Shown here in pieces: positions 43,089 through 51,180 of a stretch of 63,682 nucleotides of DNA. Position 1 is the first letter of the stretch, and the number at the start of each line of letters is the position of its first letter. Origin of the DNA: Gemmatimonadales bacterium (GTDB lineage: Bacteria > Gemmatimonadota > Gemmatimonadetes > Gemmatimonadales > JACORV01); the NCBI GenBank assembly GCA_035502185.1, contig DATJUT010000095.1, positions 1 through 63,682 of the forward strand, written 5' to 3'. The notes under the pieces are model-generated. The model worked only from the letters and a program-made list of their open reading frames with translations, did not search any database and was not told the origin of the DNA. A program made the position numbers and the translations under genes.

Positions 43089-43751
43089 ATGCGCGTCGCG
43101 GTCCTCGCCTCCGGCCAGGGATCCAACCTCCAGGCTCTGCTCGACGCCACGCGCGATCCGTCGCCGGCGGCGGTGATCGCGCTGGTGGTGGCCAATCGGC
43201 CCGGGGCCGGCGCGCTCGTCCGAGCCGCCGCGGCGGGCATCCCCACGGCGACGATCGCCGAGGACGGGCAGGACGCCGCGCGGCTGCTTGCGCTCCTCGC
43301 CGAGCACGCGATCGAGCTGGTGGTGCTGGCGGGCTGGCTCAAGAAGGTGCCGGACGCCGTCGTGCGGGCGTTCCGCGGCCGGATGCTGAACGTGCATCCC
43401 GCGCTCCTGCCCGCCTTCGGCGGCGCGGGGATGTACGGCCGGCGCGTGCACGAGGCGGTGCTGCGGAGCGGCGCGCAGGTGAGCGGCGCCACCGTGCACC
43501 TGGTGGACGACCAGTACGACCACGGCGAGATCGTCGCGCAATGGCCCGTGCCGGTCCGCGCCGACGACACGCCGGAGACGCTCGCCGCACGCGTGCTCGC
43601 GGTCGAGCACCGCCTGCTCCCGGCCGTGGTGCTCGCGTTCGCGCGGCTCGGCGCCGTCCCCGGCGCGGGCGCGCTGGCCGTGGCGCTCGGGCGCCCGGCG
43701 CCCTCCACCACCCTGCCCCGCACGCTCGACGATGCGCTGGCCGCGCGGTAG
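43089..43751 (+). CDS. purN: Phosphoribosylglycinamide formyltransferase
   Basis: 220 aa. Third step of purine synthesis, folate-dependent. Seen: VAVLASGQGSNLQALLDA, catalytic region MLNVHPALLPAFGGAGMYG (NxHP) and HLVDDQYDHGEIVAQ with the catalytic Asp. ATG 43089. The 3' end overlaps the following M42-like gene by 20 nt. Confidence 0.95.
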   Translation: MRVAVLASGQGSNLQALLDATRDPSPAAVIALVVANRPGAGALVRAAAAGIPTATIAEDGQDAARLLALLAEHAIELVVLAGWLKKVPDAVVRAFRGRMLNVHPALLPAFGGAGMYGRRVHEAVLRSGAQVSGATVHLVDDQYDHGEIVAQWPVPVRADDTPETLAARVLAVEHRLLPAVVLAFARLGAVPGAGALAVALGRPAPSTTLPRTLDDALAAR

Positions 43752-44706
43752 CACCCTTGCGCTCGCGGCGCTGCTCGCGGGCCCGGCGGCGGCCCGCGCC
43801 CAGCACCTCGATTCGCTGGTCGTCCGACTCGCCGACATGAGCGCCGTGACGGGCCTGGAAGACGCGATGGCGGAGAGCCTGCAGGCGGCCCTGCCGGGCT
43901 CGGCGCTGGACCGCGCGGGGAACGTCGTATGGACCCGGGGCGCCGGCAGCCCGGTGCGGGTGGCCCTCTGCCCGATGGACGAGATCGGCTACGTGGTGGG
44001 CGCGATCACCGCCGACGGCTACCTGACGCTGCGTCGCGTCGGCACCACGCTGCCGGGTCCGCTCTACGACCAGTTCCTCGAGGGCCAGCGGGTCACCGTG
44101 TTCGGGCGGCGCGGCGCCGTGCCGGGGGTCGTGGGCGTGCGCTCCGTCCATTTGTCGCGCGGCCGGCCGGGCCAGGGCGACGAGCCCTTCCGGCTCGACG
44201 ACGCCAGGGTGGACGTCGGCGCCAGGTCGGCGGCCGACGCGGCGGCGCTCGGCATCGCGATCCTCGCCCCGGTCACCCGTGCCAAGCACGCGCACCGGTA
44301 CGGGTTCGATCTCGTGGCCGCCCCGGGCGCCGCGGACCGGGCGGCCTGCGCGGCGCTGCTCGACGCGTCGCAGCGGGCGCCGCGGGCCGGCGGCCGCGGC
44401 ACCGCGGTCGTCGCCTTCACCCGGCGCCGCCAGTTCCGCTGGGACGGCGCCGCGTTCCTCCTCCGGGATCGCGCGGCGGGCGCGGGCGAGGTCGTGGTCC
44501 TCGGCGGCGCCGCATCCGCCGACTCTCTCGGGCTCGGCGCCGCACCCGCGCGGCGCGACAGCCTCCCGACGCCCGGGGGCTGGGTCGCGGTGACGGCCTG
44601 GAGCCTGCCGGCGCGCTATGCCCGCACGCCGGTCGAGACCGTGTCGCTGCGCGACGCCTCGGCGCTCGCGGAGCGGCTGCGCTCCTTCCTCGGAGGCGCG
44701 CCGTGA
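43732..44706 (+). CDS. M42-family pseudoenzyme, exported, metal ligands lost
   Basis: 324 aa with a signal peptide (LALAALLAGPAAARAQ). It aligns along the whole M42 fold with the intact gene that follows it, but every ligand is replaced: CPMDEIG (Pro81 where AHLDEIG has His), no SMDDR-type Asp, TRRRQF (230-235) where VREEIG has the two Glu, and YARTPVE (Arg298) where YAHSPAE has His. Catalysis by the usual mechanism is therefore not possible. Could be a regulatory or structural subunit. It overlaps purN by 20 nt and its stop overlaps the next start (GTGA). Confidence 0.85.
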   Translation: MRWPRGSTLALAALLAGPAAARAQHLDSLVVRLADMSAVTGLEDAMAESLQAALPGSALDRAGNVVWTRGAGSPVRVALCPMDEIGYVVGAITADGYLTLRRVGTTLPGPLYDQFLEGQRVTVFGRRGAVPGVVGVRSVHLSRGRPGQGDEPFRLDDARVDVGARSAADAAALGIAILAPVTRAKHAHRYGFDLVAAPGAADRAACAALLDASQRAPRAGGRGTAVVAFTRRRQFRWDGAAFLLRDRAAGAGEVVVLGGAASADSLGLGAAPARRDSLPTPGGWVAVTAWSLPARYARTPVETVSLRDASALAERLRSFLGGAP

Positions 44707-45824
44707 GGCGGGCGGCCGCCGCCGGGCGGACCGGCGCCGCCCTGGCGCTGTGCCTCGCCGGCGGCCTCGCGGGCGCGGCGGGGGCCGCGGCGCAGCAGCC
44801 GGCGCGGCTCGCCGAGGCGGCCGACGTGCTCGGCCGGCTCATCGAGACCTACGGCGTGTCCGGCCACGAGGCGCCGGTGCGCGACGCCGTCATCCGCCTG
44901 CTGCCGGCGTGGGCGCGTCCCTCGGTCGACACGGCCGGGAACGTGCTGGTGCGCGCCGGCTCCGGCGCGCCGCTGGTGGTGTTCGTCGCCCACCTGGACG
45001 AGATCGGGTTCGTGGTCACCGCGATCCGGGACGACGGCGGCCTCGACCTGCGGGCGGCGGGCGGGTTCTACCCGTCGCTGTTCGAGGGAGAGCCCGCGCT
45101 GGTGCACACGTCGCGGGGTGTGGTGCCCGCGGTGTTCGTGCCGCGCGACAGCGCCGGTCCCGCGCCGCGCCGCAGCCCCGGCGCCCTCCGCGCCGATCCC
45201 GGCACCGCGAGCCGGGCCGCGACCGAGGCCCTCGGCATCCGGCCGGGCGACGCGGTGACGATGCCGAAGGCGTTCGTGCCGCTGGCCGGGTCCCGGGCCA
45301 CGGGGCGCTCGATGGACGATCGGGTGGGCTGCGCCGCGCAGCTGCTCGCGCTGCGCCGTCTCGACCCGCGCGCGCTGCGCCACGCCGTGGTGTTCGTTTT
45401 CTCGGTCCGCGAGGAGATCGGCCTCGAGGGCGCGAAGGCCGCGGCGGCCGACCTCGCGGCGGAGCGCCCGGCGCGCGTCCACGCGATCGACACCTTCGTG
45501 TCCGCCGACGCGCCGCTCGAGATCCCGACGTTCGCCGACGCCCCGCTCGGCGGCGGCGCCGTGGTGCGGGCGATCGACAACAGCGCCGTCGCGCCGCCCG
45601 CCCTGGTGGACTCGCTGCTCGCGCTGGCGCGCTCGCGGGGCATCCCGCTCGCGGCCGGGACCACCAACGGCGGGAACGACGGCTCGGTGTTCACCGCCTA
45701 CGGCGTGAGCGACGTGGGGCTCGGGTGGCCCCTGCGCTACGCCCACTCGCCGGCGGAGGTGATCGACTTGACGGACCTGGTCGCCCTCGCCGACGTCATC
45801 CAGGCCATCGCGGAGGGGTGGTGA
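44703..45824 (+). CDS. Exported M42-family aminopeptidase
   Basis: 373 aa from GTG 44703. Signal-like N-terminus (ALALCLAGGLAGAAGAAAQ). All ligands of the dinuclear metal site are present: AHLDEIG (His97), SMDDRVG (Asp206), VREEIG (Glu237/238), AIDTFVSAD (Asp263) and YAHSPAE (His348). M42 enzymes form large dodecameric shells that trim peptides in the cytosol, so an export signal here is unusual for the family. It is coupled to the pseudoenzyme upstream and to purH downstream (TGATG). Confidence 0.9.
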   Translation: MRRAAAAGRTGAALALCLAGGLAGAAGAAAQQPARLAEAADVLGRLIETYGVSGHEAPVRDAVIRLLPAWARPSVDTAGNVLVRAGSGAPLVVFVAHLDEIGFVVTAIRDDGGLDLRAAGGFYPSLFEGEPALVHTSRGVVPAVFVPRDSAGPAPRRSPGALRADPGTASRAATEALGIRPGDAVTMPKAFVPLAGSRATGRSMDDRVGCAAQLLALRRLDPRALRHAVVFVFSVREEIGLEGAKAAAADLAAERPARVHAIDTFVSADAPLEIPTFADAPLGGGAVVRAIDNSAVAPPALVDSLLALARSRGIPLAAGTTNGGNDGSVFTAYGVSDVGLGWPLRYAHSPAEVIDLTDLVALADVIQAIAEGW

Positions 45825-47368
45825 TGCCTCGCGCCCTGATCTCGGTCTCGGACAAGCGCGGCGTCGTCGAGTTCGCCCGCGCGCTGATCGCCCTGGGCTG
45901 GGAGATCGTGTCGACGGGCGGCACCGCGCGCGCGCTGGCGGCGGCGGGCGTCGCCGTGACGCCGGTCGAGAAGGTCACCGGTTTCCCCGAGATGATGGAC
46001 GGCCGGGTGAAGACCCTCCACCCGGCGGTGCACGGGGGCCTCCTGGCGCGGCGCCGCGTGCCCTCCGACGTGATGGCGATGGAGCGCCACGGCATCGTCC
46101 CGATCGACCTGGTGGCCGTCAACCTCTACCCGTTCCGCGAGACCGTCGCGAACCCCAGAGTGACGGTGGACGAGGCCATCGAGCAGATTGACATCGGCGG
46201 GCCCTCCATGCTCCGCTCTGCGGCGAAGAACCACGACGCGGTCACGGTGGTGGTCGATCCGGCCGATTACGCCCGGGTGGCCGACGCGCTCAAGGCCGGC
46301 GGCGTGGGTCCCGGGCTGCGGCGCGAGCTGGCGGTCAAGGTGTTCCGCGAGACCGCGACCTACGACGCGGCGATCGCCCAGTGGCTGGAGGCGCACGCGG
46401 GCGCCGCCGCGGACGGCGGCCTGCCGGCCTTCCTGCTGCTGGCCCTCGAGCGGCGGCAGGCGCTCCGCTACGGCGAGAACCCGGAGCAGAAGGCCGCGTT
46501 CTACGTCACGGGCGAGGGCGGCAGCCTGGCCGACCTCTCCCAGCTCGGCGGCAAGGAGCTGTCCTTCAACAACCTCCTCGATCTCGACGCCGCGTACCTG
46601 GCCCTCGAGCCGTGGAGCGATCACACGGCGTGCGTGATCATCAAGCACACCACGCCGTGCGGGATCGCCCTCGGCAAGACGGCGGCGGACGCGTACCGGC
46701 GCGCGCTCGCGACCGACCCGGTTTCCGCGTACGGCTCGGTGGTGGGGCTCAACACCGTGCTCGACGCCGAGACCGCGACCGCGATGGCGGAGCTGTTCGT
46801 CGAGGCGGTGGTCGCGCCCTGCTTCCTGCCCGACGCCCTCGAGGTGCTGCGCCGGAAGAAGAACCTCCGGATCGTCGAGGTGCCGCGCGGCCAGGCGGCG
46901 GAGTCGCTCGACTTCAAGCGCGTGCGGAGCGGCTTCCTCGCCGAGTCGCGCCTGCGGTTCGACCCGGACGAGAGCGGCTGGAAGACCGTGACGCAGCGCG
47001 CGCCCACCGCGGCCGAGCTGGACGACCTGCGGTTCGCCTGGGCGGCGGTCATGAGCGTCAAGTCGAACGCGATCCTCATCGCCAGGGACGCGCAGGCGCT
47101 GGGCATCGGCGCGGGCCAGATGAGCCGGGTGGACAGCTCGATGCTGGCGGTGCACAAGGCGCGCGCCGCCGGCCACGAGGTCGCCGGCGCCGTGCTGGCC
47201 TCCGACGCGTTCTTCCCGTTCCGCGACGGCGTGGACGAGGCGGCCAGGGCCGGCGTCCGCGCCATCGTCCAGCCCGGCGGGTCGGTGCGCGACCCCGAGG
47301 TCGTGGCGGCGGCCGACGAGCACGGCCTGGCGATGATCTTCACCGGCAGACGCCAATTCCGGCACTGA
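45824..47368 (+). CDS. purH: Bifunctional AICAR formyltransferase / IMP cyclohydrolase
   Basis: 514 aa. Final two steps to IMP. N-terminal cyclohydrolase (LISVSDKRGVVEFA, STGGTARALAAAGV, GFPEMMDGRVKTLHP) and C-terminal transformylase (LRYGENPEQKA, IIKHTTPCGIALG with the catalytic Lys-His, SVKSNAILIA, ending VRDPEVVAAADEHGLAMIFTGRRQFRH). ATG 45824 with GGAGGGG upstream. Its stop overlaps the next gene (TGATG). Confidence 0.97.
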   Translation: MPRALISVSDKRGVVEFARALIALGWEIVSTGGTARALAAAGVAVTPVEKVTGFPEMMDGRVKTLHPAVHGGLLARRRVPSDVMAMERHGIVPIDLVAVNLYPFRETVANPRVTVDEAIEQIDIGGPSMLRSAAKNHDAVTVVVDPADYARVADALKAGGVGPGLRRELAVKVFRETATYDAAIAQWLEAHAGAAADGGLPAFLLLALERRQALRYGENPEQKAAFYVTGEGGSLADLSQLGGKELSFNNLLDLDAAYLALEPWSDHTACVIIKHTTPCGIALGKTAADAYRRALATDPVSAYGSVVGLNTVLDAETATAMAELFVEAVVAPCFLPDALEVLRRKKNLRIVEVPRGQAAESLDFKRVRSGFLAESRLRFDPDESGWKTVTQRAPTAAELDDLRFAWAAVMSVKSNAILIARDAQALGIGAGQMSRVDSSMLAVHKARAAGHEVAGAVLASDAFFPFRDGVDEAARAGVRAIVQPGGSVRDPEVVAAADEHGLAMIFTGRRQFRH

Positions 47369-48819
47369 TGAAACGACTCGCGATCGTCCTCGGTCTCGCG
47401 CTCCCGCTCGCGGCCTGCACGTCGGAGCTGCCGCGCGGCACCTCGTCGTTCACCCTCGGGCGCACCACCGTGCGGGTGGACTCGACGCTCGATCTGGTGG
47501 GGCTGGTGCTGCGGCTGTCGGATACGGCCGACATCCCGCCGCTGGGCCCGATCAAGAAGTGGGCGGTCGCCCTGGGAACCGAGGTGGACGACTCGGCGTT
47601 CGACCTGGCGCGCTCGCTCGGGCCGACGCCGGTGGGCCCGGTGCTCGAGGCCTGGGCCGCGCCCGCGACCCCGGACTCGGCGTGCGGCTGGATCGCCCCC
47701 GGCGTCCGCCGCTGCTTCACCGGCAACGCGCCGCAACGGCGCGCGCTCGCGCGCTTCATCGGGGCCGCCCGCGCCTTCGCGCCCCGGGCCGCGCCCCTCA
47801 CGTTCGAGGGCCTCAACGCGGCGGCGCGGCTGCGGGACCTGTCCGACGTGTACGTCGCCCTCGCCGGGTCCAAGGCCCCGGACAGCCTGCTGGCGGCGTA
47901 CTCCGGGTACGCGGGCGAGAGCTACGACGTCACGCTGGCGCGGACCTTCTGGACCCGGCAGCTCAGTCCGACCGTCGATCCGGTGGGCTGGACCCACGAG
48001 CTGGGGAACCGGATCTTCATCGCCCCCGACCCGGTCTTCGCGGATCGCTCGTTCCGCTCTCCCAGCTACATCTGGCTCGCAGCCGGTCACCAGATGGCGC
48101 ACGCCGTCGTGCGGCGGCTGTTCGCCGAGCACCCCGAGATCCTGGAGCGCACGGTGCAGCTGCGGCCGACCATCGAGGCCGCGATGGCGCGGGCGGGCTA
48201 CGCCCCGATCTTCTGGGACGAGACCCTCGGCGAGCAGCTGGCGCGGGCCATCACCATTCGCGCGCTGCTGGCCGCCAAGCCGACGCTCGCCTGGCCGCTG
48301 CGGACCGAGGCGATGGGCGCCAACATGGCGCTGGTGCCGTGGCTCGAGGACGCCCTGGTGCGCTACGAGAGGGACCGGGCCACCTATCCGAACCTGTCGG
48401 CCTTCGCGGGCGAGCTGACCAGGGCCATCGCGGCGATTCCGCTCGACTCCTGCCGCGCCGCCACCAGCCCCGACGTCGCCCTGGTGGGCGTCGGCCGCGA
48501 GCGGGCGATCGTCGGATGGATCGGGGAGAAATCGCCCTTCAAGGGCCGCGGGCTCCTGGCAGGCGATACCGTGCTGGCCGTGGACGGCGACAGCGTCTCG
48601 GCAGGCGACCTGATGCTGCCGACCCGCCAGCTCTACCTCGACTTCTCGCAGCACCTGCCCGCCGAGCTGGCCACGCTGAGCATCCGGCGCGGCGGCCGCA
48701 TCTACGGCATCGAGGTGCCGATCAACTGGGCGCCGCGGGCGGTGACGCGGGTGGCGTCGCAGGCCCGGACCGCGGTCGAGCCGATCTGCGGGTGGGTGCA
48801 GCGGGCCGTACGGCAGTAG
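47368..48819 (+). CDS. Lipoprotein with DUF4932-like region (HQMAH) and PDZ-like domain
   Basis: 483 aa. Lipobox LPLAAC. The middle contains AAGHQMAHAVV (His241, Gln242, His245) and WDETLGEQLARAITIRAL, an arrangement like DUF4932 zincins, but the catalytic Glu of HExxH is Gln. The C-terminal ~100 residues (VGWIGEKSPFKGRGLLAGDTVLAVDGDSV ... LSIRRGGRIYGIEVPI) look like a PDZ domain. Probably a binding rather than proteolytic envelope protein. Fifth gene of the purN-purH run. Confidence 0.75.
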   Translation: MKRLAIVLGLALPLAACTSELPRGTSSFTLGRTTVRVDSTLDLVGLVLRLSDTADIPPLGPIKKWAVALGTEVDDSAFDLARSLGPTPVGPVLEAWAAPATPDSACGWIAPGVRRCFTGNAPQRRALARFIGAARAFAPRAAPLTFEGLNAAARLRDLSDVYVALAGSKAPDSLLAAYSGYAGESYDVTLARTFWTRQLSPTVDPVGWTHELGNRIFIAPDPVFADRSFRSPSYIWLAAGHQMAHAVVRRLFAEHPEILERTVQLRPTIEAAMARAGYAPIFWDETLGEQLARAITIRALLAAKPTLAWPLRTEAMGANMALVPWLEDALVRYERDRATYPNLSAFAGELTRAIAAIPLDSCRAATSPDVALVGVGRERAIVGWIGEKSPFKGRGLLAGDTVLAVDGDSVSAGDLMLPTRQLYLDFSQHLPAELATLSIRRGGRIYGIEVPINWAPRAVTRVASQARTAVEPICGWVQRAVRQ

Positions 48820-48852
48820 GGCGGGTCGGCGGCACGCCGCCCGGCCGATGCC

Positions 48853-49887
48853 TCACTGCATGTTCATCCCCGGCATCCCTCCCATCGCCCCGCCGAGCGA
48901 GTGCAGGTACGTCAGGTCCCGCTGCGTCTCGGGGTCCTTCGGATCGAGGCGCGGCCACGCCTGGACGTCGTCCGGCTTGAACGCGCCCCCGAACGTCCCC
49001 ATGGCCCCGGCCGCCACCGTATGTCCGGTCGGGTTGTCGTAGAAGGCCGTCAGGCGAAAGCGCTGGCCGGCGGCGATCTGGTAGCCCCCGGTCCGCCACA
49101 GCTGCCGGACCGGCATGCCCAGCACCCGCCCCGTGGTGTCGCGCGCCGCCCGCGCGTCGTACACCGTGTCGCCGGTCGCGAGGTTCACGAGCACCAGCCG
49201 GAGGCCGAGGTCGTGCAGGTGCCCGCCGATCGCGAGCAGCGCGCCCGAGATCGGCACGGCGAACTCGTGGCTCAGTGACGAGCGGCCGGCCGGGATGTCG
49301 AAGTCCGACGACCGCCCCACCGCGCCGGTGACGTCGGTGCCGATGCTGTAGACGTCCACCGGTCGGTCCTCGGCGTTCTCGGGCGTGTAGGGAATGCGCA
49401 GCCGCACGTAGGCGGCGGGGTAGCTCGTGTCGGTCGGGTTGTCGAGCATCGGGTTGATGCCGAGCGCCTCGCCGCGGCGTACCGGGTAGCCGATGAACCC
49501 CGGCAGCCGCACGTCCCCCGTCTCCTTGCCCACCGAGGCCATCCGCTGGACCTGGCCGTCCAGGAGCGCGCGCCGGTCCAACTCGATCAGCTCCACGTGG
49601 TGAATCAGGGCTCGCGGCAGCAGGCGCCCGCCGGAGTCCACGATGTCCACGTCGTAGCCCTGCAGCCAGCCGCCGCGCGGCAGCGCGACCGACTGCACGC
49701 CGAGCTGCTCGACCATGTGGTGTTCCGTGTGCGCGGGCAGGACGACGGGGCCGAGCGTGATGACCAGCTGCTGATGGGCGCTGTCGTCGGCGATGCGCGC
49801 GTGCGCAGGGAAGCCGAGGATCAGCGAGTCGGGCTGGATCGGGCCGAGGGCGCCGGCGGCCACGAGGGCGACGAGGACGGTGAACAT
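48853..49887 (-). CDS. Exported His-rich protein with Met-rich tail, SURNod19/monooxygenase-like
   Basis: 344 aa. Signal peptide FTVLVALVAAGALGPIQ. His clusters: PAHTEHHMVEQL, LIHHVELIEL and IGGHLHDLGLRL, spaced as in copper-binding PHM-like/SURNod19-type beta-sandwich proteins; the tail MGGMPGMNMQ is Met-rich, as in copper-handling proteins. Copper binding is my inference. ATG 49887 with AGGAGCAGGAG upstream. Alone on the minus strand between two plus-strand runs. Confidence 0.6.
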   Translation of the reverse strand: MFTVLVALVAAGALGPIQPDSLILGFPAHARIADDSAHQQLVITLGPVVLPAHTEHHMVEQLGVQSVALPRGGWLQGYDVDIVDSGGRLLPRALIHHVELIELDRRALLDGQVQRMASVGKETGDVRLPGFIGYPVRRGEALGINPMLDNPTDTSYPAAYVRLRIPYTPENAEDRPVDVYSIGTDVTGAVGRSSDFDIPAGRSSLSHEFAVPISGALLAIGGHLHDLGLRLVLVNLATGDTVYDARAARDTTGRVLGMPVRQLWRTGGYQIAAGQRFRLTAFYDNPTGHTVAAGAMGTFGGAFKPDDVQAWPRLDPKDPETQRDLTYLHSLGGAMGGMPGMNMQ

Positions 49888-49926
49888 CTCCTGCTCCTGC
49901 CGAATGGCGTTGGCCGCGGAATGCTG

Positions 49927-49955
49927 TTAACGTGTTGGGAATTCAGACGTACAAT
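49927..49955 (+). promoter_or_regulatory. Promoter of the 91-aa exported protein gene
   Basis: TTAACG (49927-49932), 17-bp spacer, TACAAT (49950-49955), about 70 bp before the start codon. Confidence 0.6.
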
Positions 49956-50024
49956 ATGGGCTGTTTTTCGCTTTCGGCCCAGGGCTACCTGTGAGCCGGG
50001 CCTTCTTCCACCACACCGGAGGCG

Positions 50025-50300
50025 ATGATGAACCGCAGAGACGCAAGCAGGGCGCTCGCATCGATCCCCCTCGCGATGGCGGTCGGTCTGATCACCCCAC
50101 AGCACGCGGTCGCGGCGGACGCGCAGGGGTACCCGCGGCTCCAGGCGGCCATCACCGCGATCCAGGACGCCCTGGACTTCATGAGCAACGCGCCGGACAC
50201 CTTCGGCGGGCACAAGGCCGCGGCGATGACGGCGTGCCGGACGGCGATCCGCCAGTTGAATGCGGCCATGAACTGGAACGCGGCGCATCAGGGCAAGTAA
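50025..50300 (+). CDS. Small exported helical protein of unknown function
   Basis: 91 aa; GGAGGCG precedes ATG ATG at 50025/50028. The N-terminus NRRDASRALASIPLAMAVGLI has a twin arginine followed by a hydrophobic core, compatible with Tat export, with a site at AVAADAQ. The mature ~60 residues are amphipathic helices (LQAAITAIQDALDFMSNAPDTFGG, ACRTAIRQLNAAMNW). No family recognised. It has its own promoter and a terminator, so it is a monocistronic, possibly abundant product. Confidence 0.75.
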   Translation: MMNRRDASRALASIPLAMAVGLITPQHAVAADAQGYPRLQAAITAIQDALDFMSNAPDTFGGHKAAAMTACRTAIRQLNAAMNWNAAHQGK

Positions 50301-50324
50301 TCGCACGGTGTCGTCGGAGGTTCG

Positions 50325-50360
50325 GCGGGGCCCCGTCGGTTCGGCGGGGCCCCGCTGTTT
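50325..50360 (+). terminator. Terminator of the small exported protein gene
   Basis: An 11-bp perfect stem GCGGGGCCCCG / CGGGGCCCCGC with a 9-nt loop, then TGTTT. It is built from a tandem duplication of GGTTCGGCGGGGCCCCG. Confidence 0.75.
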
Positions 50361-50388
50361 CGGGGGCGTCGTCGAGGACCCGGCGGCA

Positions 50389-50418
50389 TTGTGCGAAGCG
50401 CAGGCGCCGTCATAGCTT
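50389..50418 (+). promoter_or_regulatory. Promoter of tRNA-Ser
   Basis: TTGTGC (50389-50394), 18 bp, TAGCTT (50413-50418); the tRNA begins 9 nt later. Confidence 0.6.
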
Positions 50419-50427
50419 AGGCAGTTC

Positions 50428-50511
50428 GGAGGGCTAGACCTAACTGGCAAGGCAGCGGTCTTGAAAACCGCCGGGCGCAAGCCCTTGGGGGTTCGAGTCC
50501 CCCGCCCTCCG
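50428..50511 (+). tRNA. tRNA-Ser (UGA)
   Basis: 84 nt. Acceptor GGAGGGC/GCCCTCC with discriminator G, anticodon stem GCGGT/ACCGC around CTTGAAA (anticodon TGA), long variable arm CGGGCGCAAGCCC, T arm GGGGGTTCGAGTCCCCC. A class II tRNA reading UCA. CCA not encoded. It is not tRNA(Sec), whose anticodon is UCA. Confidence 0.95.
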
Positions 50512-50640
50512 CTCCTGCACTCGGCACTCGCGACCGGCTGGTCCGCGCCACTGTCACGGCGCCCAGCCCGGAGGACGCCGAGGCTGCCTTCCGGATCCTG
50601 AACTCAGGACCCGATGTCCCCGATGCCTGACGGAGGCCCC

Positions 50641-51084
50641 GTGACCCCCAGCGCGCGGCTGCTGCTCATCGGGCTCGTCGCAGGCCTGGCCGGTTGTCAG
50701 GGCGGCCCGACCGCTCCCACGCTCGCCGACCTCCAGCGGGCGCAAGCCGCGTGGGCGGCACACCATCTCACCCGGTATGCGTATCGGTACCAGACTACCG
50801 GGTTCTTCAATGCCCTGGACGGTCGGGCGATGCGCCTGGTGGTCCTCGGTGACACGGTCCGATCCGCTCAATTCGTCGCCACGAACGACTCCGTGCCCGT
50901 AGTGCCGGCCACCCTGCCGACCATCGACGCGTTGTTCGCCGAGGCGATCGCGGCGCGGGCAGGCGGCACGCTCGTAACGGCGCTGTTCGATCCCGTCTTC
51001 GACTACCCCACGCGGTTGGAGTTCTCGGGCCCGCCGGACGCCGGCGGCGTCGTTGTCGCGTCCGCCATCGAGCTGCTGCCGTAG
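50641..51084 (+). CDS. DUF6174-like lipoprotein
   Basis: 147 aa from GTG 50641, chosen for GGAGG 4 nt upstream and an ideal signal LLLIGLVAGLAGC; upstream in-frame ATGs at 50614 and 50623 lack a ribosome site. Mature part: LQRAQAAWAAHHLTRYAYRYQTTGFF, the W....L..Y.Y.Y pattern of DUF6174 proteins, and a closing FDYPTRLEFSGPPDAGG. Function unknown. Confidence 0.75.
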   Translation: MTPSARLLLIGLVAGLAGCQGGPTAPTLADLQRAQAAWAAHHLTRYAYRYQTTGFFNALDGRAMRLVVLGDTVRSAQFVATNDSVPVVPATLPTIDALFAEAIAARAGGTLVTALFDPVFDYPTRLEFSGPPDAGGVVVASAIELLP

Positions 51085-51131
51085 GGTCCGACGGGCTGAC
51101 CTTCCGCGGGGCACACGGCCGCGACCCTACC

Positions 51132-51156
51132 GGGCCGCGGGCGCGGCCCCTATGTT
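51132..51156 (+). promoter_or_regulatory. Palindrome adjacent to the -10 element upstream of the kinase gene
   Basis: GGGCCGCG-GG-CGCGGCCC (51132-51149) sits 1 nt before TATGTT (51151-51156), 24 bp before the kinase ATG. The -35 region is poor. The palindrome resembles the one in the promoter at 39880. Confidence 0.4.
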
Positions 51157-51180
51157 AGCGACGTTCTCACCTACCTCCAG

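Noticed and set aside
44618-47368. Large fused frames covering M42 and purH, or purH and the PDZ lipoprotein
   Set aside because: The upstream parts are out-of-frame shadows of the preceding genes; homology starts at 45824 and 47368.
50428-50511. tRNA(Sec) to go with selA
   Set aside because: The anticodon is UGA (serine), and the acceptor and T arms have ordinary 7+5 geometry.
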